A DNA stretch of 7,532 nt. Origin: an uncultured Gemmatimonadota bacterium. GTDB lineage: Bacteria > Gemmatimonadota > Gemmatimonadetes > Gemmatimonadales > GWC2-71-9. Position numbers and translations under genes: made by a program. The notes beneath the pieces were generated by a model. The model did no database searches. It was not told where the DNA came from and saw only the letters and a program-made list of their open reading frames with translations. The stretch covers positions 1 through 7,532 of the forward strand of contig CAJVYZ010000124.1 of NCBI GenBank assembly GCA_913009915.1, in the 5' to 3' direction. Positions 1 through 6,347 of the stretch are shown piece after piece. Positions within the stretch are counted from its first letter, which is position 1. Each line of letters opens with the position of its first letter.

Positions 1-85
1 CCGGGCGTCGCATCTGTGTCGTGATCTCTTGCGTTCGTTTAGAGTTGTTTTTTTTTTTTTTTCTTTTGTATTTTTTTTTTTTTTT
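1..85. other. Non-genomic leader: unplaced bases and poly-T (sequencing artefact)
   Basis: Bases 1-47 match nothing I recognise. Bases 48-85 are almost pure T, broken only at 63, 68 and 70, and run straight into the first base of the P5 adapter. Illumina reads that run past the end of a short library molecule commonly continue as poly-A followed by low-quality bases. The reverse complement of such a read gives this order: junk, poly-T, P5. Short open frames across this stretch (for example 21-395 and 29-220, plus strand) are therefore not genes. Confidence 0.85.
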
Positions 86-143
86 AATGATACGGCGACC
101 ACCGAGATCTACACTCTTTCCCTACACGACGCTCTTCCGATCT
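86..143 (+). other. Illumina P5 / TruSeq universal adapter
   Basis: The 58 bases match the complete TruSeq universal adapter, from AATGATACGGCGACCACCGA through to GCTCTTCCGATCT at 131-143. It is synthetic. Genomic sequence begins at 144. The adapter cuts the minus-strand histidine kinase gene and adds an artificial C-terminal tail (DRKSVV) to its conceptual translation. Confidence 0.98.
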
Positions 144-991
144 GCATTGGTCGTGAGGTTGAGCAGCACCCGACTGAGTGCGATCGGATACCCCACCCGG
201 AAATCGGCCGGCGGTTGTGACAGTGTGACCGTCAGGCCCTTCTCCTCGGCGATCGGCTCGATGATGTCCCGGACCGATTCCATGATGTCGGCGATGGAGA
301 ACGGGATCGGGTCGAGATCGACCAGCCGGTCGCCGCCCCGAGCGAGCTCCAGAACGTCACTCGCCATGGCGCTCAAACCGAACGCCGCCGAGTAAATGAG
401 CCCCAGTTGTCGTTCCTGCAGCTCGGTGATCGGACCGCTTCTCCCCTGCTGCAGTATTTCCGCCAGGAACAGGATCGAGGTGATCGGCGACCGGAGGTCG
501 TGCGCCACTTCCACCACCATTTCCAGCCCATCCGGCCCGGACAGGCGGTTGGCCAGATGGCTCGACCAATCGGCCTCCAGCTCCCGGGCGATGAACTCGA
601 ACGCCTGGAGGAAACTGATGATCTGAGCAGTGGGTGGAGGATCGGCCAGCCGCTCGATCTCGATCAAGGCGTTGCGTCGCAGCAAGACCAACACACGCCG
701 GGCGAGAATGGTGAGCGGGAGCTTGGGCCGCTCGGCGTCAGGACAAGCGACACACCTGATTCCCGCCACCAGCCGCTCGACCAACCCGTCGACCTCCTGG
801 GCGGAGACGGCGTCCTCGGACAGCGAGCACCACTCGCCACGCACCTGTTGCCCGGCGCGGGCAAGCACGTCCCACAGCCGGGCTTCGATGTCGCCGCCCG
901 CCTCGGAGGACCTCACATCATCGGACGAAGGTGGTCGCCCGGCGTCCCGCTGTCCGGGCTGTTCGCCCGACAACACGGGGTTTGCTTTCAC
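144..991 (-). CDS. Soluble histidine kinase, C-terminus missing (cut by adapter)
   Basis: This is the sensor kinase of a two-component pair, expected to autophosphorylate on His and pass phosphate to the response regulator encoded just upstream. About 282 genomic residues remain. The H-box lies near residues 160-180, with phospho-acceptor H164 in AHDLRSP. A HisKA-type helical hairpin continues to about 220. The ATPase domain begins near 230 and stops inside the N-box (RVLLNLTTNA, 274-283), where adapter begins. The G1, F and G2 boxes are therefore missing from the contig, not necessarily from the organism. The N-terminal 150 residues show no signal peptide, transmembrane helix or PAS motif I recognise. 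The hydrophobic stretch near 93-108 is broken by arginines, so the protein looks cytosolic. The start is GTG at 991-989, which overlaps the regulator's TGA as GTGA and is preceded by AGGAGAGG at 1002-995. This implies translational coupling. What it senses cannot be seen. Confidence 0.9.
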
Positions 992-2505
992 TCACCTCTC
1001 CTGGCCAGATCGTCTCGCTGGAAGTTGTGCTTGTCCATCAGGCGATACAGTGTGGTGCGATCGACACCGGCTAACCTGGCCGCCTTCGACATGTTGCCGC
1101 CGGCCCGACTCACCAGCCGGATCAGGTACTCCCGTTCGAACTGGGCGATCACATTGTCCTTGGCCGCGTGAAACGCTTCGTCGAGGACGGCCGCGCTGGC
1201 GGCGGACTCGGCCGGCCAGTCGGTGTTGTCATCGTAAATCGGAATGTTGTTCGGCTCGATGACCTGTTCGGGTTCGGCCAGCACCACCACGTGTTCGATC
1301 ACGTTCTGCAGTTCCCGGACGTTCCCGCGCCACGGGCGGGAGCGGAGGAAGGCGATACTGCTGTCGCTCAGCTTGGGGGCATGGGCGCCCGCCTCCCGGT
1401 GCCGGAGCCAGTAGTGGGTGAGGAAGTGGTTGGCCAGGAGCGGAATGTCCTCCTGGCGGTTGCGCAGCGGCGGCAGGGCTATGGGCACCACCCGCAGCCG
1501 GTAGAACAGGTCCTCACGTAGTTCGCCGTCCTTTACGGCCTCCAACGGGTCCCGATTGGTGGCGGAAATGAACCTGACGTCGACGACGGCATCCTGCCCC
1601 TCGCTCCCCACCCGCCGGATGACGCCGTCCTGGATCACCCGGAGGAGCTTGGCCTGAAGCGCCGGCGACATCTCGGTGAGCTCATCGAGGAACATGGTTC
1701 CCCCGTGGGCCGTCTCGAGTAGCCCCGGCTTGTCCCGGTCGGCCCCGGTGAAGGCGCCCTTGCGGTGGCCGAACATCTCCGATTCCAGGAGCGGCTCGGG
1801 GAGGGCGGCACAGTTGATGGGCACCATCTGCCTACTGCTCCGACGGCTATTTTGGTGGATGAACTGGGCAATGACCTCCTTGCCGGTGCCGCTTTCGCCG
1901 GTGATCAGCACCGAGGCGTCGGTGGCAGCCACCTTGCGGGCCATGTCGACCGCCTGGCGGAACAAGGGCGATATGCCGATCAGCGTCTGGGAATCACCGC
2001 CGTTCTGCTGTTTCAGTTGCTGCCGGAGATCGTTGGTTTCCCGGGCCACCATGACCGCGTGGGAAGCTCGTCCGATCAGCACCTGTAAGTGTGTGGCAGA
2101 AAAGGGCTTAGGCAGATAATCCCAGGCCCCGGCACGGAGTGCCTCGATGCTGCTCGCCACACTGGGGTTGCCAGTCATGACCACCACGATAGTAGGCGGA
2201 AAGTGTTCCAGAGTGGCCTTGAGCAGGTCCATGCCGGAGACCTGTGACATGTAGAGATCGCACAGGATTATGTCGAACTGGCGCCGCTTGACCGTGTCGA
2301 GAGCCTCTTCCCCCCGGCCGATCAGGGTGACGTTGAACCCGTCCATCTTCAGGACCGTGGCACAACTCTCCCGCAGGGTGCGTTCGTCGTCGATCACCAG
2401 GATGCGGATGCTCGACTTGACCTCCGGGGGGATGGAAAGAGGGTCCCTGGCGGGGTTCTCCCCTTGGGAGGCCGAGGCCGACGATTGGGCGACTGAACTG
2501 GCCAT
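988..2505 (-). CDS. NtrC-family sigma-54-dependent response regulator (REC-AAA+-Fis HTH)
   Basis: This 505-residue protein is an activator of sigma-54 RNA polymerase, driven by phosphorylation and ATP hydrolysis. The receiver domain spans about 33-150, with acidic pocket D39/D40, phospho-acceptor D83, T111 and K133 all present. The AAA+ domain spans about 173-405. It has Walker A GESGTGKE (203-210), the sigma-54-contacting loop GAFTGA (250-255) intact, Walker B MFLDEL with D274/E275, an arginine-rich REDLFYRL segment (330-337) and RGNVREL (393-399). A Fis-type helix-turn-helix lies at about 450-492 (NMSKAARLAGVDRTTLYRLM). Every motif needed for activity is present. The ATG at 2505 has AAGGAG at 2518-2513, seven bases upstream, which supports this start. 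The gene is first in a pair with the kinase (4-bp overlap) and is divergent from the tyrosine-kinase gene. The -24/-12 promoter in between makes that gene its likely target. Exopolysaccharide regulators of the PrsR type have the same architecture, but I cannot assign orthology. Confidence 0.96.
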   Translation of the reverse strand: MASSVAQSSASASQGENPARDPLSIPPEVKSSIRILVIDDERTLRESCATVLKMDGFNVTLIGRGEEALDTVKRRQFDIILCDLYMSQVSGMDLLKATLEHFPPTIVVVMTGNPSVASSIEALRAGAWDYLPKPFSATHLQVLIGRASHAVMVARETNDLRQQLKQQNGGDSQTLIGISPLFRQAVDMARKVAATDASVLITGESGTGKEVIAQFIHQNSRRSSRQMVPINCAALPEPLLESEMFGHRKGAFTGADRDKPGLLETAHGGTMFLDELTEMSPALQAKLLRVIQDGVIRRVGSEGQDAVVDVRFISATNRDPLEAVKDGELREDLFYRLRVVPIALPPLRNRQEDIPLLANHFLTHYWLRHREAGAHAPKLSDSSIAFLRSRPWRGNVRELQNVIEHVVVLAEPEQVIEPNNIPIYDDNTDWPAESAASAAVLDEAFHAAKDNVIAQFEREYLIRLVSRAGGNMSKAARLAGVDRTTLYRLMDKHNFQRDDLARRGE

Positions 2506-2512
2506 CCTGCCA

Positions 2513-2518
2513 CTCCTT
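2513..2518 (-). promoter_or_regulatory. Ribosome binding site for the sigma-54 activator
   Basis: AAGGAG on the minus strand lies seven bases before the ATG at 2505-2503. It is a near-perfect Shine-Dalgarno sequence and fixes the start. Confidence 0.75.
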
Positions 2519-2693
2519 ATGGATTATGCACGTACGAGCGGCGGGGGCGGCAGGGCCGGGGCACACTCCCGGAAACCACCGCTCCCATACCCGATGGTGA
2601 CAAAAATAGTGCAATTTGCGTCGAACAGTGTGTTCCATACCACATAGTGCTGCGTGGGGCAACCAGTACCGTTTGACGTTGGCCACATGTTAC

Positions 2694-2709
2694 TGCAAAC
2701 TGGGGACCA
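2694..2709 (-). promoter_or_regulatory. Candidate sigma-54 promoter facing the activator gene
   Basis: On the minus strand this reads TGGTCCCCAGTTTGCA. The GG (-24) and GC (-12) pairs are separated by exactly 10 bases, and the -12 element TTTGCA fits the consensus well. The -24 side keeps TGG but departs from the rest of TGGCAC. Transcription would begin near 2683, leaving a leader of about 178 nt before the ATG at 2505. If real, it would let the activator drive its own gene. It is the weaker of the two candidates in this gap. Confidence 0.35.
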
Positions 2710-2720
2710 CATGGGTGTGG
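2707..2720. promoter_or_regulatory. Perfect dyad CCACA-TGGG-TGTGG, candidate activator site
   Basis: Five-base arms flank a 4-base spacer. The centre is about 93 bp upstream of the predicted rightward start (near 2807), within the usual range for enhancer-binding proteins. Its left edge covers the -24 GG of the leftward promoter candidate. Assigning it to the neighbouring activator is inference. Confidence 0.35.
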
Positions 2721-2724
2721 CGAT

Positions 2725-2738
2725 GTGACAACAGTCAC
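2725..2738. promoter_or_regulatory. Perfect dyad GTGAC-AACA-GTCAC, candidate activator site
   Basis: This has the same geometry as the neighbouring dyad (5-base arms, 4-base spacer), with centres 18 bp apart. It is centred about 76 bp upstream of the predicted rightward start. A related half-site GTGACAA occurs at 2597-2603. The two dyads differ in arm sequence, so they may not bind the same protein. Confidence 0.35.
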
Positions 2739-2780
2739 TTGAGTGGGGGGGCTGGCGGGCCCGTCCGCCCAGCCCTTTTA

Positions 2781-2796
2781 CGGTACTTCCCTTGCA
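2781..2796 (+). promoter_or_regulatory. Sigma-54 (-24/-12) promoter of the tyrosine-kinase gene
   Basis: The sequence CGGTACTTCCCTTGCA keeps the invariant GG (2782-2783) and GC (2794-2795) with the required 10 bases between them. AC follows at the -24 element and a full TTGCA forms the -12 element. The predicted start is near 2807, giving a leader of about 60 nt before the ATG at 2867. An intact GAFTGA-type activator is encoded on the other side of the gap, which raises confidence well above the motif alone. Confidence 0.65.
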
Positions 2797-2851
2797 GGAT
2801 GGGCGATTTACTATGGAAACAGACGATCAGCGGCCGGGTTGGGGCTTAGCA

Positions 2852-2857
2852 GAGGGA
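2852..2857 (+). promoter_or_regulatory. Ribosome binding site for the tyrosine-kinase gene
   Basis: GAGGGA lies nine bases before the ATG at 2867. This supports the full-length start, including the unusually long N-terminal cytoplasmic tail. Confidence 0.6.
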
Positions 2858-2866
2858 ACTTCCTGA

Positions 2867-5299
2867 ATGGCAGATACAGATCGCAACCTCCCGAGCACGA
2901 ACGTGATTGAGGGGGAGACCTCACGAGGGGTGACCTCCTATGCGTCGGGCCTGGCACCGGACGAACTCCGGCAACCATCGACGTCCGAGCCGCCGAGCGA
3001 AGAGCCTACTGGGGTCCCTTGGGGACGGTATATCGCTGCCCTCCGCCGGTACAAGTGGCTGATCCTCCTCGCCACGGTCATGGGGACCGGGGCAGCGATT
3101 GTCGCATCACGATTCATCAAGCCCGAGTACACCGCCACTGCAACGATTTGGATCCAGTCTCCGACTAGGGGTGACGGACCTGTGCAGCCCGCCAATCTCC
3201 TCCAGTCTTTCGCCTGGCAGGAATTGTTGGGAACCAGCGTCGTGCTCGACTCGGTGGCCCTCAAACTCAGACTCTATCTGGAGCCGGACAACAAGGCAGA
3301 TTCTCTGGTGTTCGAAAGGTTCACCCTGGCTGAACGCACCACCCCGGGAAAGTATCGTCTCCGCGTTGCGCCGAACGGCCAAACCTACGAACTCGAAAAC
3401 GCCGATGCTGAAGTCATAGAGTCGGGCGCGATCGGAGACTCCATTGGTCGGTCGCTCGGCTTTCGCTGGGCGCCGGTAACGGATTTGCTCTCGGCAGACA
3501 ACACAGTGGCATTCACCGTGATCACGCCCCGAGAAGCATCGACCAAGCTACGGACGCAATTGTCCTCGACCATGGCTCAAGACGGCAACTTCCTGCGGCT
3601 GCGTCTGTCGGGGACGGAGCCCCACCGCTTGGCAGCCATTCTGAACGGCGTGACCACGCAGTTCGTCTCGGTGGCCGCCGAACAGAAGGCCATGAAGTTG
3701 ACGTTGCAGGCGGCAACGCTCGAACGGCAATTGGAAGACGCCTCTCGGAATCTGGATGAGGCAGAAACTCGGCTACAGGAATACCGGATCCAGACCATCA
3801 CCCTGCCAAGCGAGCGAACCAGCGGGGGGTTGGCGGCAGGGCTCACCGAGACCCGAGCACCAGTCATCAATCGGTTCTTCGAGCGAAGAACCAGGCAGGA
3901 ACAGCTGCGGGAGAACATCCATGCGCTCGAGACGACCGTGACGGGTTTCCAGACTGGGGCTCTGGGGGCCGCGGCCCTGCTGGCGCTGAACGTCACCACA
4001 TTTTCACCCAATCTTCGCAGTTCCCTCGAAGACCTGACCACAGCTGAGACTGAATTGCGGGATATGAGCCACCGGTTCACGGATGAAGCACCAGCGGTGA
4101 TCACATTACGACACCAGATCGCCTTCCTCACCGAGGAAGCCATTCCACAGTACACCGAGCAATTACTCGAAGCTCTCCGAGCTCAAGAGCGGAGACTCTC
4201 AGCCCAGATCACAGCGCAGGCACGCGAGCTCAAGGAAATCCCGGTTCGAACGATCACCGAGCAGCGTCTGACGCGAGAGAAGGTCGCGGCCGAAACACTG
4301 GTACAGATGCTACAGAACAACTACGAGTCAACTAAGCTATCGCTTTCGAGCACCATCCCTGACGTCCGCCTGCTGGACCCCGCCGTCGCGCCGATCCGGC
4401 CCAGCAGCAACGACGCTCCGAGAATCATCTTCATGGGATTTGCCGCGAGCCTGGCTGCCGGGCTTGGTCTGGCCATTCTCCTCGACCAATTGGACAGGCG
4501 CTTCCGCTACCCCGAGCAGGTCTCCGACGACCTTGGCCTCACCATTCTCGGCGCGGTGCCCGCCATCAAGAAGCTCAAGCACGGCAAGCGATCACCCCAG
4601 GAAGCGTCACAGGTCATCGAGGCCTTCCGCACAGTGCGGCTATCCCTTGCCCACAGCTATGGCACTGCCGGCCCCATCATGTTCACTGTGTCGAGTCCGG
4701 GGCCTGGTGACGGCAAGTCCCTGGTTTCCTCCAACCTGGCGTTGTCCTTCGCAGAGGCTGGCTATTCAACGCTGCTGGTCGACGGGGACATCCGCCGAGG
4801 TGAACTCCACCGGATGTTCGACATTGATCGGCAGCCTGGTCTGCTCGATTTTCTGACCCACGACGCCGACTTCGAATCCATCGTACGCCAACCGCAACGC
4901 AGGCTGGCCATCATCCCTTGCGGGACCCGCCGTCATCTGGGACCGGAATTGCTCAGCTCGCCGGCCATGGGTGAATTTATGGCCCATTTCAAGACCAAGT
5001 TCGACGTAATCATCATGGACAGCCCACCGCTAGGCGCCGGGATCGACCCGTTCATCCTGGGAACTACCACCGGCAACCTGATCTTGGTGTTGCGCTCGGG
5101 CGAGACCGACCGGAAGCTGGCCGAGGAAAAGTTGAAGCTCATCGACCGCCTGCCCATACGCATGCTGGGAGCGATCCTAAACGACATCAATACCGGCGAA
5201 GGAGCGTACCGCTACTACAACTACGTCTACGATTATCACCCGGAGGACGACAACTCCGTGCTATCCCTGCCGGTCGGGGCCAACGGCGACCGCTCCTGA
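2867..5299 (+). CDS. Polysaccharide co-polymerase fused to BY-type tyrosine autokinase (Wzc/GumC-CpsD type)
   Basis: This 810-residue inner-membrane protein sets chain length and drives export of a polysaccharide through cycles of tyrosine phosphorylation. Residues 1-60 form a polar, probably disordered cytoplasmic tail. TM1 is about 64-83, followed by a Wzz domain and a long periplasmic region with coiled-coil-like stretches near 275-310 and 385-455. A proline-containing segment (PAVAPIRPSSNDAP, 505-518) leads into TM2 at about 520-542. The cytoplasmic kinase follows: Walker A PGPGDGKS (611-618), Walker A' LLVDGDIRR (636-644, where the usual VDAD is VDGD) and Walker B VIIMDSPP (714-721, D718). 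It ends with a tyrosine cluster YRYYNYVYDY (781-790, six tyrosines) of the kind these kinases phosphorylate on themselves. All core kinase motifs are present in one chain, as in proteobacterial Wzc rather than the split Firmicute form. It is probably transcribed from the sigma-54 promoter at 2781 and ends at the hairpin at 5323. Its natural partner is the Wza-like protein at 7037. Confidence 0.95.
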   Translation: MADTDRNLPSTNVIEGETSRGVTSYASGLAPDELRQPSTSEPPSEEPTGVPWGRYIAALRRYKWLILLATVMGTGAAIVASRFIKPEYTATATIWIQSPTRGDGPVQPANLLQSFAWQELLGTSVVLDSVALKLRLYLEPDNKADSLVFERFTLAERTTPGKYRLRVAPNGQTYELENADAEVIESGAIGDSIGRSLGFRWAPVTDLLSADNTVAFTVITPREASTKLRTQLSSTMAQDGNFLRLRLSGTEPHRLAAILNGVTTQFVSVAAEQKAMKLTLQAATLERQLEDASRNLDEAETRLQEYRIQTITLPSERTSGGLAAGLTETRAPVINRFFERRTRQEQLRENIHALETTVTGFQTGALGAAALLALNVTTFSPNLRSSLEDLTTAETELRDMSHRFTDEAPAVITLRHQIAFLTEEAIPQYTEQLLEALRAQERRLSAQITAQARELKEIPVRTITEQRLTREKVAAETLVQMLQNNYESTKLSLSSTIPDVRLLDPAVAPIRPSSNDAPRIIFMGFAASLAAGLGLAILLDQLDRRFRYPEQVSDDLGLTILGAVPAIKKLKHGKRSPQEASQVIEAFRTVRLSLAHSYGTAGPIMFTVSSPGPGDGKSLVSSNLALSFAEAGYSTLLVDGDIRRGELHRMFDIDRQPGLLDFLTHDADFESIVRQPQRRLAIIPCGTRRHLGPELLSSPAMGEFMAHFKTKFDVIIMDSPPLGAGIDPFILGTTTGNLILVLRSGETDRKLAEEKLKLIDRLPIRMLGAILNDINTGEGAYRYYNYVYDYHPEDDNSVLSLPVGANGDRS

Positions 5300-5322
5300 C
5301 TGCGGCAGGCCCCATCACAACG

Positions 5323-5359
5323 ACGGCCCCGGTTCCCAAGTAGGGTCCCGGGGCCGTTT
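5323..5359 (+). terminator. Strong hairpin terminator between convergent genes
   Basis: A perfect 10-bp GC-rich stem is formed by ACGGCCCCGG (5323-5332) and CCGGGGCCGT (5348-5357). The 15-base loop between them can form a further CCC/GGG pairing. On the plus strand only TTT follows, and on the minus strand there is no T-run at all. It is therefore a strong structure with a weak U-tract. It starts 24 bases after the tyrosine-kinase stop and lies before the stop of the convergent REC-GGDEF gene (5384-5382), so it probably serves both. Confidence 0.75.
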
Positions 5360-5381
5360 CGGCAGTAGGTGCCCCGCCCTG

Positions 5382-6347
5382 CTACTGCGCTTTCTGTGGT
5401 TCCTGCGGGTCGGAGAGCTCGAAGGACCGAATGGTCGTATCGTCGGCCGAATCCGTGGCGATCTGGCGAAGCGCGGTCGTGGCCCGCAACAGTAATTCGG
5501 TCGCCCCGATCTCCGCCTCGCGGAAGTCCGGCACCACCGAGTATCCGGCCCGGAGAATGACGAGCCGCTTGCCGCCGTTCGCGTCGAGACTTTCCGACTC
5601 GATCGCCGCCCGCAGTCGCTCGACCATCTTCATTGCTCCCTCATCGTCGGTCGCCGGAGCGATGATGGCAAACTCAGTTGGTCCCAGGCGTCCGATGGCA
5701 TCAGAAACCCGCCCGACCTTGCGGAACAACTTTCCGACGGCCACGCCGATATCCTGGGCATCCTCGCCGGCATCGCCCACGGCTGACTTCGTTTCGGCGG
5801 CTGGAGCGAACACCACGCAGGCGAGCGGGTGGCTGTGCCGATATGCCTCGGATCCGATTTCCCGGGCACGCTGTGCCAGACCTCGCCGGTTGTATAGCCC
5901 GGTGGCCGCATCAACGGTGCTCCGGTCGCGCTCGAGTTCAACGGCCATTCTCGACCGGAGATAAGTCTTCATCTTGAGCAGCAGGGCCTCACCATCGAGC
6001 GGCTGGCCAAGAAACTCCCAAGCCCCGGCACCGTAGGCCTCCAGGCGCTGCGCCCGTCCCGAGGATCCGGCTGTCGTGATGATGACCGGCGTGGTATCGC
6101 TGAATCGAGGGTCTTCTCGCAGGAGGCGACATACCTCAAGTCCGTCGATATCCGGCAGCTGGAGGTCGATGATGGCCAGATCGGGATGGGCCGTTCCGGC
6201 GCGTTCCAGCGCCTGGCGTCCGGTAAACGCCCTCAGTACCGCGTACCCCTCCGGAGCCAAGATGCTCTCGAGCGAGCGGGCGGACCATTCCTGATCGTTG
6301 GCGACGAGGATGAGCGGAGGGCGAGTATTGGTTTCGCTGTCGACCAT
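5382..6347 (-). CDS. REC-GGDEF protein with degenerate catalytic site and intact I-site (probable c-di-GMP receptor)
   Basis: This is a 321-residue soluble protein. The receiver domain (about 11-130) keeps phospho-acceptor D61 (AIIDLQLPD) and T91/T92. The first acidic-pocket residue is N17 (with D18), and the near-invariant lysine is Q115 (FLGQPL), so phosphorylation is doubtful. The GGDEF domain (about 140-310) starts with a normal DAATGLYNRRG (146-156). The catalytic GGDEF is GPTEF (222-226), and the expected metal-binding DxD strand reads CVVFAPA (177-183). Cyclase activity is therefore very unlikely. The inhibitory c-di-GMP site RxxD is present as RVSD (213-216), exactly five residues before the signature as in active cyclases. 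That combination is known from receptors such as Caulobacter PopA. The ATG at 6347 fits the start of the receiver domain but has no visible Shine-Dalgarno sequence. The gene is convergent with the tyrosine-kinase gene. A role in c-di-GMP control of polysaccharide production is inferred from context. Confidence 0.92.
   Translation of the reverse strand: MVDSETNTRPPLILVANDQEWSARSLESILAPEGYAVLRAFTGRQALERAGTAHPDLAIIDLQLPDIDGLEVCRLLREDPRFSDTTPVIITTAGSSGRAQRLEAYGAGAWEFLGQPLDGEALLLKMKTYLRSRMAVELERDRSTVDAATGLYNRRGLAQRAREIGSEAYRHSHPLACVVFAPAAETKSAVGDAGEDAQDIGVAVGKLFRKVGRVSDAIGRLGPTEFAIIAPATDDEGAMKMVERLRAAIESESLDANGGKRLVILRAGYSVVPDFREAEIGATELLLRATTALRQIATDSADDTTIRSFELSDPQEPQKAQ

Larger units (their letters stand above)
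2506..2866. promoter_or_regulatory. Divergent intergenic control region
   Basis: This 361-bp gap separates the activator gene (leftward) from the tyrosine-kinase gene (rightward). It is long for a divergent pair and holds two -24/-12-like elements in opposite orientations (2781-2796 plus, 2694-2709 minus) and two perfect 5-bp-arm dyads (2707-2720, 2725-2738). CCACAT occurs three times, starting at 2640, 2683 and 2707. GTGACAA occurs at 2597-2603 and again inside the second dyad. Short open frames here have no coding signature that I trust. Confidence 0.7.

Noticed and set aside
48..85. Poly-T tract as a terminator or biological homopolymer
   Set aside because: It abuts the P5 adapter directly and has no stem before it. 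Run-off poly-A read in reverse explains it.
21..395. Plus-strand open frames at 21-395 and 29-220
   Set aside because: They run through poly-T and P5 adapter, then through the antisense of the histidine kinase. They are not genomic genes.
407..1262. Long plus-strand open frames at 407-1171 and 630-1262
   Set aside because: They lie antisense to the histidine kinase and the activator's C-terminus, both of which have clear family motifs. GC-rich DNA gives such shadow frames, and their translations show no domain.
2108..2686. Minus-strand frame of 192 residues at 2108-2686
   Set aside because: It overlaps the receiver domain of the activator in another frame and has no recognisable motif.
2680..2696. 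Plus-strand TTGGCC...ACTGCA resembling a -24/-12 promoter
   Set aside because: The GG and GC pairs are 12 bases apart instead of 10, which sigma-54 does not tolerate well. The element at 2781-2796 has correct spacing.
3577..4155. Minus-strand frame of 192 residues at 3577-4155
   Set aside because: It is antisense to the periplasmic part of the tyrosine-kinase protein and its composition is that of a shadow frame.
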